DNA of 64,000 nt, taken from contig NZ_FNRD01000006.1 in NCBI RefSeq assembly GCF_900107635.1, forward strand, positions 124,001 to 188,000, written 5' to 3'. Each line of letters starts with the position of its first letter. Within the stretch, counting starts at the first letter, position 1. This document shows, one piece after another, positions 1-9,790 of the stretch. The notes below the pieces were generated by a model. It had not been told where the DNA came from. It ran no database searches and worked only from the letters and a program-made list of their open reading frames with translations. This DNA comes from Flavobacterium gillisiae (GTDB lineage: Bacteria > Bacteroidota > Bacteroidia > Flavobacteriales > Flavobacteriaceae). The position numbers were made by a program, and so were the translations under genes.

Positions 1-969
1 TTTCAGCTGAGTTACATCGCTTTGTTTTTCATTATTTGGCTACAGCCTTTACTAGCTTCTATTTGGAATCCAAAAAACAAATCCTTACAATACATTTGGG
101 GAATTCTCACTGTTTCCTTCGCTGCACAAATTGGAACTATGCCTTTGAGTATTTATTACTTTCACCAGTTTCCAGGTTTGTTTTTCATCACTAACTTAGT
201 CGTTATCCCATTACTGAGTTTAATAATGATTCTTGGAGTTCTAGTTATGGTACTAGCTGCTTTTGACTTGGTTCCAATTTTTATGTCAAAACCACTAGAA
301 TGGAGCATATACTATCTCAACAAAATAGTAAATTCGATAGCTTCTTTCGAACAATTTATAATTCGAGATATACCACTAAACTCTTATTTATTACTTAGTT
401 CTTATTTACTGATAATTACAGCTATCGTTTGGTTCAAGAAACCTACATTTCATAAACTAGCTTTGGTATTAATGTCCGTTATAACCATTCAGCTTACGTA
501 TATGCAAACACAGTGGAACATTCAAAACCAACAAGAATGGGTTATTTTTAACCTCAAAAGAAACACTATGATAACGGAGCGTCATGGAACCAAAGTAATT
601 CTCTTTGCGAATGATAGTATTAGGAAGAACTCAAAAAACAACAGCGTTCTTAAATCGTATTTAACCGCTAATTTTAGTGCCTTGACCAGCAAAGAAAACA
701 TTCATAATACTGCCTTTTATAATGAAAACAGAATTCTGATTTTAGATAGCTTGGGCACTTACCCAAAGGATATACATCCTACAGTGATACTACTCACGCA
801 ATCCCCTAAAATAAATTTAGACCGCATGCTAAAGGAATTGCAACCAAAAATAGTTGTCGCCGATGCATCTAATTATAAGACCATCCAAAAATATTGGAAA
901 GAGAGTTGTGAAAAACAAAAAATCCCCTTTCACGCTATTGGTGAAAAGGGATTTTTCAAACTAAATTGA
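1..969 (+). CDS. comEC: ComEC/Rec2-family DNA uptake channel, C-terminal part
   Basis: The frame is open from base 1, so the gene begins upstream of the window; the apparent TTG start at 22 is an artefact. The first half holds hydrophobic helices of the Competence domain, with the conserved stretch around 'QIGTMPLSIYYFHQFP'. ComEC forms the inner-membrane pore that carries single-stranded DNA into the cytoplasm during transformation. The last ~140 residues are a soluble domain that resembles a degenerate metallo-beta-lactamase fold; no HxHxDH metal motif is visible. The last codons overlap a hairpin that probably serves as a terminator for the convergent gene. Family assignment is fairly sure; uptake function in this strain is inferred. 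Confidence 0.85.
   Translation, partial: FQLSYIALFFIIWLQPLLASIWNPKNKSLQYIWGILTVSFAAQIGTMPLSIYYFHQFPGLFFITNLVVIPLLSLIMILGVLVMVLAAFDLVPIFMSKPLEWSIYYLNKIVNSIASFEQFIIRDIPLNSYLLLSSYLLIITAIVWFKKPTFHKLALVLMSVITIQLTYMQTQWNIQNQQEWVIFNLKRNTMITERHGTKVILFANDSIRKNSKNNSVLKSYLTANFSALTSKENIHNTAFYNENRILILDSLGTYPKDIHPTVILLTQSPKINLDRMLKELQPKIVVADASNYKTIQKYWKESCEKQKIPFHAIGEKGFFKLN
918..956 (-). terminator. Hairpin terminator inside the 3' end of comEC
   Basis: Two 16-base arms (918-933 and 941-956) pair around a 7-base loop with a single mismatch, which becomes a G-U wobble on the minus strand. The minus-strand copy ends in a T-run and lies 17 bases after the stop of the convergent thioredoxin gene, so it probably ends that transcript. 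It is encoded within the last codons of comEC. Confidence 0.6.
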
Positions 970-972
970 GTA

Positions 973-1434
973 TTATTTCTTTTTAAGAATTTGATTTGCA
1001 ACAGCTAACCAAGCTACAGGACCACCGGCAACATAACCAGTATTTCCTAAACCTTCAAAATTCACTTTGCCATCGGCATCAGTACCGTTTGCAAAATAAA
1101 TCGTTGGAAACCCTTGTATTCCAAAAGCTTGTTGTAATTCATCATTCTGCTTTTTTACTTCAGGAGCCTGAGGAGTTCTTCTTGGATAATCCAACTCGAC
1201 AAGAATCACATTATCCGATGCCCATTTTGCAAATTCTGGCGTCAACAACACTTCTTTCTGTAATCTTATACACCATCCGCACCAATCGCTGCCTGTAAAA
1301 AACATCATCAAAGGCTTGTGTTCTTTATTCCCAATGGAAATAGCTTCTTTAACATTAGTATGCCATTTCAATTCTTGTGATTGGACCGCCTGCATCCCAA
1401 AAAACAAAACGAATAGTAAAATTAATTTTTTCAT
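973..1434 (-). CDS. Periplasmic thioredoxin-family protein
   Basis: A 153-residue protein with a signal peptide (about residues 1-19, cleavage near 'VQSQ'). It has a thioredoxin-like fold of the DUF255/thioredoxin_7 type with the redox motif WCGWC (Cys52 and Cys55) and the cis-proline segment 'GFPTIYF'. It probably reduces or isomerises disulfides outside the cytoplasm; its partner is not known. It lies 45 bases after the last of three peptide transporter genes and may be the end of that transcript. The downstream hairpin at 918-956 fits a terminator. Confidence 0.8.
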   Translation of the reverse strand: MKKLILLFVLFFGMQAVQSQELKWHTNVKEAISIGNKEHKPLMMFFTGSDWCGWCIRLQKEVLLTPEFAKWASDNVILVELDYPRRTPQAPEVKKQNDELQQAFGIQGFPTIYFANGTDADGKVNFEGLGNTGYVAGGPVAWLAVANQILKKK

Positions 1435-1479
1435 GTTTATTTCTTTTAATCTCTACATAACAAATATAATACCTAAAAA

Positions 1480-3021
1480 CTATTTTACACCATGCATTAA
1501 CTTTTTCATAAGAGGAGAAAGCATTATCATTATTAAACCAGCTCCAATAGGTACTACTGTGAAAATCAAGAAAAAAGTTGTCAAACTATACTGTGCAGTA
1601 ATTGTTTCGATCATTCCTCCCATTGATCCAGCTAGTTTATTACCCATTCCAATAAATAAATAATACACTCCAAACATAATTCCTATCCAAGCTGCAGGAA
1701 CTAATTTACTCACATAAGACAAACCTACTGGAGAAATACATAATTCCCCAAGGGTATGAAATAAATAAGCAGCTATCAACCAAAACATACTAACTCTAAC
1801 AACAGAGTCTGCAGTAATACCCATACTTCCGTAAGCTAAAAATCCGAAACCTAAGCCCAACAAAGTAAGCCCTAATCCAAATTTCATTGGTCCCGAAAGA
1901 TTGTATTTACTTTCCCACCATTTTGAAAAAGCTGGAGCAAAACCTACAATAAATAAAGAATTCAAAATTCCGAACCATGTTGCAGGAACCTCTGTAGTTG
2001 CAGAAGCATATTCTCTACCTACTTTCCATATTACAATACCCCATATTATTACAAAACTAACAGACAGTATAATATTCCCTGTCGCATACTTTTTAAAGGT
2101 TTGTCTAAACAACTTAATTAAAACATAGGTAATAATAATTAGAGGGACTATTGTCAATAAGGCATCGGCAATTTTAAACAAAGACGCACTATTTCCAAAC
2201 AACTCTCTTTGTGTAAATTTCTCTGCAAAAATAGTCATTGAACCTCCTGCTTGTTCAAACGAAGCCCAAAAGAAAACTGTAAATACTGAAAAAATCAATA
2301 CCGCTATAATTCTATCACGAACTACATTAGCTGGAGTATTTTCAGCAGCTGCTTTATCTTTAGACTCTTGTTTAGATGCAGCTGTTGGTTTTAAACCGAT
2401 ATCTCCAAATATGTCCTGAGTAAAATAAAACTGTAGCATTCCACACAACATAAAAACACCTGCTAATCCAAAGCCCCAACTCCAAGAAATTTTTTCTCCT
2501 ATATAACCACAAAGCATAATCCCTAAAAAAGCACCTGCATTTACTCCCATATAATACATTGAATAAGCGCCGTCTTTTTTCTCCGGGTGGTTATGATATG
2601 CATTAGAAATAATGGAGGTCATATTAGGTTTAAATAATCCATTACCAATAATAAGAAATCCAATCCCAATATATAAAAACAAAGGAGTTTCGACTGCCAT
2701 CGACGCATGTCCCAAAGTCATCGCTAATGCACCTAAAACTACGGCCCAACGATACCCTAAATAACGATCTGCTAAAAACCCTCCAATTACAGGAGTGAAA
2801 TATACAGACATAGTATACGTTCCATATAATGCCATTGCATCTTCAATACTCCATGCCCATCCACCTTTTGCAAGGGAAGATGTTAAAAATAACACAAGCA
2901 AGGCACGCATTCCGTAGTAAGAAAAACGCTCCCACATTTCGGTAAAAAACAATACGAACAATCCTGCTGGATGTCCAAGAACAGGATTTTTAAAAAATTC
3001 GTCGGTCGTATTTTGACTCAT
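1480..3021 (-). CDS. POT-family proton-dependent oligopeptide transporter (paralog 1)
   Basis: A 513-residue membrane protein of the proton-dependent oligopeptide transporter family (MFS superfamily, DtpT-like), which imports di- and tripeptides with protons. The POT motif 'EMWERFSYYGMRA' lies near residues 28-40 and the PTR2 signature 'GLFKPNMTSII' near residue 130. A soluble loop of about 30 residues rich in Lys, Ala and Glu follows helix 6. It is one of three adjacent paralogs, 36 bases after the second one, all downstream of a dipeptidyl-peptidase gene. Exact peptide specificity cannot be read from sequence. Confidence 0.9.
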   Translation of the reverse strand: MSQNTTDEFFKNPVLGHPAGLFVLFFTEMWERFSYYGMRALLVLFLTSSLAKGGWAWSIEDAMALYGTYTMSVYFTPVIGGFLADRYLGYRWAVVLGALAMTLGHASMAVETPLFLYIGIGFLIIGNGLFKPNMTSIISNAYHNHPEKKDGAYSMYYMGVNAGAFLGIMLCGYIGEKISWSWGFGLAGVFMLCGMLQFYFTQDIFGDIGLKPTAASKQESKDKAAAENTPANVVRDRIIAVLIFSVFTVFFWASFEQAGGSMTIFAEKFTQRELFGNSASLFKIADALLTIVPLIIITYVLIKLFRQTFKKYATGNIILSVSFVIIWGIVIWKVGREYASATTEVPATWFGILNSLFIVGFAPAFSKWWESKYNLSGPMKFGLGLTLLGLGFGFLAYGSMGITADSVVRVSMFWLIAAYLFHTLGELCISPVGLSYVSKLVPAAWIGIMFGVYYLFIGMGNKLAGSMGGMIETITAQYSLTTFFLIFTVVPIGAGLIMIMLSPLMKKLMHGVK

Positions 3022-3057
3022 ATGATCTAATTATTAAATTGAATTTATTTTTAGCTA

Positions 3058-4572
3058 TTATTTTTCATTATCCTCAGCACCGTGAGTTAAACGATTAAGT
3101 GGTTTTAGTAACATTAAGAACAAAGCTCCTATTACAATCGTAAAAATCAAAATTCCTAAGAATACTGAATACTCTCCTAATTCACTAGCTGATTCTCCAA
3201 TAATTCCAGCTACTTTATTTCCTAAACCTGTCGCAGCAAAATAAACTCCCATCATTAACGATGCATATTTAACTGGCGATAATTTAGTAATAAAAGACAA
3301 GGCTACTGGCGAAATACATAACTCCCCAATGGTATGGAACAAATAGGCCATTACTAACCATAACATGCTTGATGAACCTACTTTTTCGAATTCCATTGTA
3401 GCGAAAACCATGAATAAAAACCCGAATCCCATGATTACAATACCAATTGCCATTTTGAAAATTGAAGAAGCTTCTTTTCCTTTTAATTTTCTTTTAGCCC
3501 AATAAGAAGCAACAATAGCAGCAAAAATAATGATAAATCCTGCATTTAAACTTTGAAACATCACCGTAGGAACTTCCATTCCCAAAAGCATTCTGTCTGT
3601 TTTAGAATCAGCATATAAGTTCATTAATCCACCAGCTTGCTCATAAGCACCCCAGAAAATAATTACCATGATAAAAGATAGTAATAAAACTAAGAAACGG
3701 TCTTTATCTTGTTGTGAATCTAATTCTTTGTAAATCATCATCATTAAAGCAGCAATCACTGTCAAAAAGATAAATAACAATCCAAATCCCCATCCTAAAC
3801 TATACCATCCAAAAAGAGAAACTACAGCTAAAATAATGGTGAATGTCAATTGTTTTTTAGAAGTCAATAAATTCTGAAAAAGTGCTCCATAAGAACTTTC
3901 ATCAACAGTATTTTTTTCTTGAATTTCTAAATTCCCTACATGTGTCAAGTATTTTTGACCCCATAAATAAACAACAAGTCCTAATACCATAGCAATTCCG
4001 GCTAATCCGAAACCAGCATGCCATCCGTATTGTGCTACTACAAAACCAATAACCATAGTGGCTAAGAGAGATCCTGTATTGATTCCGATATAGAAAATAC
4101 TAAATCCTTTATCTCTACGTATATCACCTTGCGCATATAACCCTCCTACCATTGTAGAAATATTAGGTTTTAATAAACCAACCCCTAGAATAACTAATCC
4201 TAAACCGGTATAAAATGCCCAAGTATCTGTAAAAACCAAAACACCATGACCAATACAAAGTATTACTGCTCCTAAGAGAACGGCCTTCTTTTGCCCTAAT
4301 AATTTATCAGCTATCATTCCACCTGGAATTGACATAACATAAACTAGCATCGTGTACCAGCCATATAAAGCCAGCGCTTCTTGCCTTGTCCATCCTAAAC
4401 CTGGTCCTCTTGCGTCACCTACAGTTTCAACTGTCATATACAGCACCAATAAAGCTCTCATTCCATAATAAGAAAAACGCTCCCACATTTCTGTAAAAAA
4501 CAAGATAAATAATCCGATCGGGTGACCGAACAATGTTGATTTTAAATGAGCATCTGCAGTTGTGTTTGACAT
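3058..4572 (-). CDS. POT-family proton-dependent oligopeptide transporter (paralog 2)
   Basis: A 504-residue POT-family peptide/proton symporter with the 'EMWERFSYYGMRA' motif near its start and the PTR2 signature 'GLLKPNISTMVGGLY'. It resembles its downstream neighbour more closely at the N-terminus ('HPIGLFILFFTEMWERFSYYG' against 'HPAGLFVLFF...') than the third paralog. It lies 22 bases after the upstream paralog and 36 bases before the next, so the three probably share one mRNA. The C-terminal tail is short, acidic and cytoplasmic. Confidence 0.9.
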   Translation of the reverse strand: MSNTTADAHLKSTLFGHPIGLFILFFTEMWERFSYYGMRALLVLYMTVETVGDARGPGLGWTRQEALALYGWYTMLVYVMSIPGGMIADKLLGQKKAVLLGAVILCIGHGVLVFTDTWAFYTGLGLVILGVGLLKPNISTMVGGLYAQGDIRRDKGFSIFYIGINTGSLLATMVIGFVVAQYGWHAGFGLAGIAMVLGLVVYLWGQKYLTHVGNLEIQEKNTVDESSYGALFQNLLTSKKQLTFTIILAVVSLFGWYSLGWGFGLLFIFLTVIAALMMMIYKELDSQQDKDRFLVLLLSFIMVIIFWGAYEQAGGLMNLYADSKTDRMLLGMEVPTVMFQSLNAGFIIIFAAIVASYWAKRKLKGKEASSIFKMAIGIVIMGFGFLFMVFATMEFEKVGSSSMLWLVMAYLFHTIGELCISPVALSFITKLSPVKYASLMMGVYFAATGLGNKVAGIIGESASELGEYSVFLGILIFTIVIGALFLMLLKPLNRLTHGAEDNEK

Positions 4573-4594
4573 AATTTATTTTTTGGTTTGTAAT

Positions 4595-6109
4595 TTATTT
4601 AACTTCTTGCATTAATTTTTTCACCAGAGGAGAAATTGCAATTAAAACTATTCCAGCAATTAATGCATAAATTGCTAAATCTTTATATCCATCGGCATAC
4701 ACCGTTAACTTTTCTAAATTTGATGCGTTTTCAGAAGCTTCGGCGATATTAGCTCCTAGTAAACCTGCAAAATATTGACCATATGCACTTGCTAGAAACC
4801 ACATTCCCATCATTACAGCCTGGGTTTTGTGCGGTGATAATTTAGTCATTACTGACATTCCTATTGGCGATAAGCACAACTCACCAAAAGTAATTATAAA
4901 CCACCCAAAAGTAAACAAATCTAAAGAAGTTTTTCCTGTAGCATCAGCAAAGAACTTTGTGTAATAAAACACATAAAAACCAGCTGCCAAGAATAAAAAT
5001 CCTAATCCAAATTTAACTACTGTATTCGGTTCAATTTTCCTTTTGTGCATCCACATCCAAACCAAACCTACTAATGCTGCAAAAACAATCACAAAAAATG
5101 AATTTGCTGAATTATTAACTCCGTTAGCATCTAATGGAATTCCAAGCACCGTATTATCTAAATTATGTGCCGCGAATAAACTTAAAGAACCTCCACTTTG
5201 TTCGAAAAAAGCCCAAAAGAATATGGAGAAAATAATAAATACCAAAGCTGCAAATAACTTTTTATTTTCTGCAATAGAGAAATTTCTCATCTCATAAAAC
5301 AAATATAGTAGTGAAGCAGGGCCAATAATAAACATGAATATATCTGTATACTCTGTGTTAGAAACCATCGTCATAACTACTGGAATAATTACTAAAGAGC
5401 CAATGTAAGTAACAATTTCAAGCGTTTTTCTTTTAGATTTTTCTAAGTCAGCCAAAGGAGAAAGACCTATATCACCTAAACTTTTTTGTGTTTGTGTAAA
5501 AGTCAACAAACTTATCACCATCACAAATGCTGCAAATCCGAAGGCAACGTTCCATCTCAAATGTTCTGGAACGATTGAGGCTAACATCGAACCATTGGCG
5601 ACAGCAATACACAAATAACCACCAATTAAAGCTCCTAAATTCACCCCTGCATAAAACAATGAAAAACCAGCATCTCTTCTATGATCCTCATCTTTATATA
5701 GTTTTCCCACCATGGTAGAAATATTAGGCTTAAAAAAACCAGTTCCTATAATGGTAAAGCTAATTCCAAAAAAGAAAAACTGTTTTGGATCATAGGCAAG
5801 AATCATACTTCCAACAATCATTAGTAAACCACCCCAGAAAAGGGATTTTCTATACCCTAGAATTTTATCGGCAAAAAGCCCCCCTATAAAGGTAAAAGCA
5901 TACACAAAAGCCTGTGTCGCGCCATACTGCAAGTTAGCAACTCTATCATTCATGGCCAGTTGATTCACCATAAAAATAACCAGCATTCCACGCATTCCAT
6001 AGAAACTAAAACGTTCCCACATTTCACTAAAAAACAAGTACCACAATTGTTTTGGGTACTTGCCTTTAAAGTTTTGAATCTCTTCTAAAGATGGATTTGT
6101 AGTATTCAT
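4595..6109 (-). CDS. POT-family proton-dependent oligopeptide transporter (paralog 3)
   Basis: A 504-residue POT-family transporter with 'EMWERFSFYGMRG' and the PTR2 signature 'GFFKPNISTMVGKLY'. It is the most divergent of the three: it starts with about 20 hydrophilic residues and has a longer extramembrane loop near residues 320-335. It begins 7 bases after the stop of the DPP IV-like peptidase, so cotranscription and a linked role are likely: the peptidase makes dipeptides and this protein takes them up. Confidence 0.9.
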   Translation of the reverse strand: MNTTNPSLEEIQNFKGKYPKQLWYLFFSEMWERFSFYGMRGMLVIFMVNQLAMNDRVANLQYGATQAFVYAFTFIGGLFADKILGYRKSLFWGGLLMIVGSMILAYDPKQFFFFGISFTIIGTGFFKPNISTMVGKLYKDEDHRRDAGFSLFYAGVNLGALIGGYLCIAVANGSMLASIVPEHLRWNVAFGFAAFVMVISLLTFTQTQKSLGDIGLSPLADLEKSKRKTLEIVTYIGSLVIIPVVMTMVSNTEYTDIFMFIIGPASLLYLFYEMRNFSIAENKKLFAALVFIIFSIFFWAFFEQSGGSLSLFAAHNLDNTVLGIPLDANGVNNSANSFFVIVFAALVGLVWMWMHKRKIEPNTVVKFGLGFLFLAAGFYVFYYTKFFADATGKTSLDLFTFGWFIITFGELCLSPIGMSVMTKLSPHKTQAVMMGMWFLASAYGQYFAGLLGANIAEASENASNLEKLTVYADGYKDLAIYALIAGIVLIAISPLVKKLMQEVK

Positions 6110-6116
6110 TTAAGAA

Positions 6117-8285
6117 TTAAAGATTTTCTTTAATAAAATTAGTCATCTTATTGTATAACTGAATTCTGGTATTTCCTCCATAAATCCCGTGATTTTTATC
6201 AGGGTAAATCTGTGAGTCGAATTGTTTGTTTGCTTGAATCAATGCTTCCATCATTTGCATTGAGTTTTGTAGATGCACATTGTCATCACCACTACCATGA
6301 ATTAAAAGAAATTTTCCTTTCAATTTCTCTACATGGTTAATAGGTGAATTTTCATCATATCCTGTTGCGTTTTCCTGCGGAGTCTGCATGTAACGTTCTG
6401 TATAAATACTATCATAAAATCTCCAGTTTGTTACCGGCGCTACTGCAATTGCCATTTTAAAAGTATCGTTCCCTTTAAAAAGACAGTTTGAAGACATAAA
6501 CCCGCCGTAAGACCAGCCAAATATACCTATTCTAGACTTATCTACAAACGAATAATTCCCAATCACTTTTGCAGCATCGATTTGATCTTCCACTTCATAC
6601 TTCCCTAATTCTAATTGAGTCACTTTCTTGAAGTCAGCACCTTTAAAACCAGTTCCCCTCCCATCGACACAAGCTACAATATATCCTTGTTGCGTAAGCA
6701 TCATAAACCAATAGTCATTTGATGAATTCCATTGATTCGCGACTTGTTGTGACCCTGGTCCTGAATATTGGTACATAAAAACAGGATATTTCTTAGACGC
6801 ATCAAAATCTTTTGGCTTAATGATCCACGCATTTAGTTCATTTCCTTTTTCCGTTTTTAAAACAAAAAACTCTTTTGTAGGTAAATTATAGTCTTTTAAT
6901 CTCGTTGCCAATGCCCCATTATCTTCAATGACTTTTATTTGCTTTCCTGTTCTAGCTTCGTTTAAAGCATAAGTCGTTGGTTGAGCAGCACTAGAAAAGG
7001 TGTTAATATAATATTGGAAATTAGGACTAAAAGTAGCATCATTCGTCCCTACCTCTTTGGACAAAGCCACTTTGCTTTTTCCATTAAGGGCTATTCTGTA
7101 TACTGACCTGTTAACAGACCCATTCTCAGTAGATTGATAAAAAACAGTATTTGTTTTTTCGTCAAATCCATAATAAGAAGTCACTTCCCAATTCCCTTTG
7201 GTCACTTGATTGCGTAATTTTCCGTTCTTGTCGTATAAATAGATATGATTAAACCCGTCTTTTTCGCTCGTCCAGATAAAACTGTTATCGTTTAAGAACG
7301 TAAGATTATCTGTAACATCCACATAAGCTTTATCTTTTTCGTTCAAAACTACTTTTGTCACTCCAGTTGTTCCATCAATAAATAATAAATCAAGATTATC
7401 TTGATGACGGTTTAAAACCTGAGCTGATAATACATTAGCATCATTCGTCCACTCCATACGAGCAATATAAAAATCATCGTACTTACCCAAATTGATTTCT
7501 TTGGTCGCTTTAGAATTAGCATCGTATACATGTAAGGAAACTAGAGAGTTTTTCTCTCCTGCTTTTGGATATTTAAATGTCTCAATTGTAGGATACAAAT
7601 CTTTGTGAAACATAGACATAGAGAATTCAGGAACCTGACTTTCGTCAAAACGAATATAGGCCAGTTTTTCACTGTCTTTACTCCAGTCGAATGCTCTTAC
7701 AAAAGCAAATTCTTCTTCATAAACCCAGTCCGTAATACCATTTATGATGGCATTTTTCTTTCCATCAGTTGTAATTTGAGTAGTCGATTTTGAAGCCACA
7801 TCATATACATAAAGATTATTTTCTTTAGCGTAGGCAATCTTTTTTCCATCAGGAGAAAAAGTTGGCTCCTGCACTTGAAAATCGAATGGCTTTGTCAATT
7901 CTTTAGTTGCGGTATTGTATAAATAGTAATCTGCCGTAAAAGAATGACGGAAAATTTGATTCGAATTAGAGGCAATCAAAATCATTTTTTCACTAGCATC
8001 AAATGTATAGCTATCAATCATCGGCATATCCGCATGATCATTTGTATTGATTAAAGTTGCCGTTTTTTTCAGGGTAGCATAATCATACAAATCGATTTGC
8101 ATCGTTTTAGAAGAGCGATCTAAGTTCAATACTGTATATTGATTTGTTGTCTTCATGGATTGTAGTTCATCCATTCCTTGAGCTCGAAAAGCGCCCGTAT
8201 AAATTTGTTCTACAGAGATTTTCTTTTGTCCAACAACCGTTAAACACAAAAATAAAAATAAGATCGAAAACTGCTTATACTTCAT
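6117..8285 (-). CDS. S9B-family dipeptidyl peptidase (DPP IV-like)
   Basis: A 722-residue serine peptidase with a signal peptide (about 1-19), a beta-propeller N-terminal domain with WD/TolB-like repeats and a C-terminal alpha/beta-hydrolase domain. The catalytic triad reads as Ser592 in 'GWSYGGFM', Asp667 in 'GSGDDNVH' and His699 in 'DKNHGIYG'. The Glu pair that anchors the substrate N-terminus in DPP IV is present in 'DWVYEEEFAF' (residues 190-192). It should release X-Pro or X-Ala dipeptides in the periplasm. Three dipeptide transporter genes follow directly, the first after 7 bases, which supports a peptide-feeding operon. Confidence 0.92.
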   Translation of the reverse strand: MKYKQFSILFLFLCLTVVGQKKISVEQIYTGAFRAQGMDELQSMKTTNQYTVLNLDRSSKTMQIDLYDYATLKKTATLINTNDHADMPMIDSYTFDASEKMILIASNSNQIFRHSFTADYYLYNTATKELTKPFDFQVQEPTFSPDGKKIAYAKENNLYVYDVASKSTTQITTDGKKNAIINGITDWVYEEEFAFVRAFDWSKDSEKLAYIRFDESQVPEFSMSMFHKDLYPTIETFKYPKAGEKNSLVSLHVYDANSKATKEINLGKYDDFYIARMEWTNDANVLSAQVLNRHQDNLDLLFIDGTTGVTKVVLNEKDKAYVDVTDNLTFLNDNSFIWTSEKDGFNHIYLYDKNGKLRNQVTKGNWEVTSYYGFDEKTNTVFYQSTENGSVNRSVYRIALNGKSKVALSKEVGTNDATFSPNFQYYINTFSSAAQPTTYALNEARTGKQIKVIEDNGALATRLKDYNLPTKEFFVLKTEKGNELNAWIIKPKDFDASKKYPVFMYQYSGPGSQQVANQWNSSNDYWFMMLTQQGYIVACVDGRGTGFKGADFKKVTQLELGKYEVEDQIDAAKVIGNYSFVDKSRIGIFGWSYGGFMSSNCLFKGNDTFKMAIAVAPVTNWRFYDSIYTERYMQTPQENATGYDENSPINHVEKLKGKFLLIHGSGDDNVHLQNSMQMMEALIQANKQFDSQIYPDKNHGIYGGNTRIQLYNKMTNFIKENL

Positions 8286-8429
8286 ACTATTAATTTATAT
8301 GTAAAAATGAGCCCAATTTTAGTGAAAAAATTACAATTATATCACATTTGATGTGTTAAATGTTGAAAACAATATTTAAGAGTCCGCTTTAATGACAATA
8401 ATTTAATGCCTATAAAACCACTAAAAATG

Positions 8430-8437
8430 TATCTTTG
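8430..8437 (+). promoter_or_regulatory. Candidate -7 element for the HMG-CoA reductase gene
   Basis: TATCTTTG matches the Bacteroidetes -7 consensus TAnnTTTG exactly and lies 28 bases before the chosen ATG. No clear TTG is seen at the -33 spacing, so the promoter is only partly supported. Confidence 0.5.
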
Positions 8438-8465
8438 CAGCTAATTACACTATAATCTATTGAGA

Positions 8466-9782
8466 ATGAATAAGCCCGTTGCAGGATTTTCAAAATTATC
8501 CAAAGAAGAAAAAATAAACTGGATTGCCAAGGAATACTTTTCAACTCCTTCACAAGCCATTGCATTATTGAAAAACTATTGGAATTCAGATGAAAAAATA
8601 CAGAAACTACACGATGAATTTATAGAAAACACCATCACTAATTTCTACATTCCCCTTGGCGTGGCTCCTAATTTTCTAATTAACGGAAAATATAGCACCA
8701 TTCCGATGGCTATCGAAGAAAGTTCGGTTGTTGCTGCAGCTTCTAAATCCGCAAAATTCTGGTCTACTAGAGGTGGCTTTAAAGCAACAGTAATCAACAC
8801 GGAGAAAATAGGTCAAGTACACTTTCTTTATAAAGGCGATGTTTCAAAACTGGAATTATTTTTTGCTCAAAACAAAGCAAAATTCTTTTCTGACACAGAA
8901 AGCATTACAAAAAACATGCAAAAAAGAGGGGGCGGAATTCTGGACATTGTCTTACAAGACAAAACAAACCTGCTTCCCAACTACTACCAACTTCATGCTA
9001 CTTTCGAAACCAAAGACAGTATGGGAGCTAATTTCATTAATTCTTGTTTAGAGCAATTTGCCAAAACATTAAAAGAAGAAACGCAGACCTACGAACTGTT
9101 TTCACAAATAGAAAAAGACATCGCCGTAATTATGAGTATACTCTCTAATTATGTACCCAATTGTATTGTACGCGCAGAAGTTTCTTGCCCTGTAGAAGAA
9201 TTAGCCGAAAAACACATACTCAATCCACAAGATTTTGCGGAACGCTTCGTACAAGCAGTTCAAATTGCCGAAGTAGAACCTTTTAGAGCTGTAACCCATA
9301 ATAAAGGGATTATGAATGGAGTCGACGCCGTTGTGCTTGCTACAGGAAACGATTTCCGTGCCGTTGAAGCAGGAATACACGCTTATGCAGCAAAATCAGG
9401 TCAGTACTCTAGTTTATCCCACGCTAAAATTGAAAACGGCGTATTCACATTCTGGTTAGAAATACCATTAGCACTAGGAACTGTTGGCGGACTAACTACT
9501 TTACACCCGTTGGTAAAACTATCATTGGAAATGCTTAAAAACCCTTCTGCCAAAGAATTAATGCAGTTCGTCGCGGTTGCCGGTTTAGCACAAAACTTTG
9601 CTGCGTTACGTTCCTTGACCACAACAGGTATTCAAGACGGTCATATGAAAATGCATTTAAACAACATATTGAACCAGTTTGAAGCAAATGATGACGAGCG
9701 CATCCTAATTCAAAAACACTTTAAGGCCCATGCAGTGTCTCACAGTGCCGTTGTTGACTATATTGACAATTTAAGAAAGTAA
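8466..9782 (+). CDS. Hydroxymethylglutaryl-CoA reductase (class II type)
   Basis: A 438-residue HMG-CoA reductase. Visible motifs are 'YIPLGVAPNF', the substrate-loop Glu in 'MAIEESSVVAAAS', the 'DAVVLATGNDFRAVEAG' segment, 'LGTVGGLTTLHP', and a C-terminal His-containing tail ('HAVSHSAV'). Sequence type is the class sometimes called degradative, yet Flavobacteriaceae use such enzymes to make mevalonate for isoprenoids. The ATG at 8466 is chosen over the TTG at 8460, giving 'MNKPVAGFSKLS'. A GHMP kinase follows 112 bases downstream on the same strand, which supports a mevalonate-pathway role. A -7 element is seen at 8430. Confidence 0.9.
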   Translation: MNKPVAGFSKLSKEEKINWIAKEYFSTPSQAIALLKNYWNSDEKIQKLHDEFIENTITNFYIPLGVAPNFLINGKYSTIPMAIEESSVVAAASKSAKFWSTRGGFKATVINTEKIGQVHFLYKGDVSKLELFFAQNKAKFFSDTESITKNMQKRGGGILDIVLQDKTNLLPNYYQLHATFETKDSMGANFINSCLEQFAKTLKEETQTYELFSQIEKDIAVIMSILSNYVPNCIVRAEVSCPVEELAEKHILNPQDFAERFVQAVQIAEVEPFRAVTHNKGIMNGVDAVVLATGNDFRAVEAGIHAYAAKSGQYSSLSHAKIENGVFTFWLEIPLALGTVGGLTTLHPLVKLSLEMLKNPSAKELMQFVAVAGLAQNFAALRSLTTTGIQDGHMKMHLNNILNQFEANDDERILIQKHFKAHAVSHSAVVDYIDNLRK

Positions 9783-9790
9783 TAATTAGA

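Noticed and set aside
8343..8355. CACAT-TTG-ATGTG as a CRP/FNR-type site before the peptidase operon
   Set aside because: The half-sites and spacing do not match TGTGA-N6-TCACA, and short palindromes of this size are common in AT-rich DNA.
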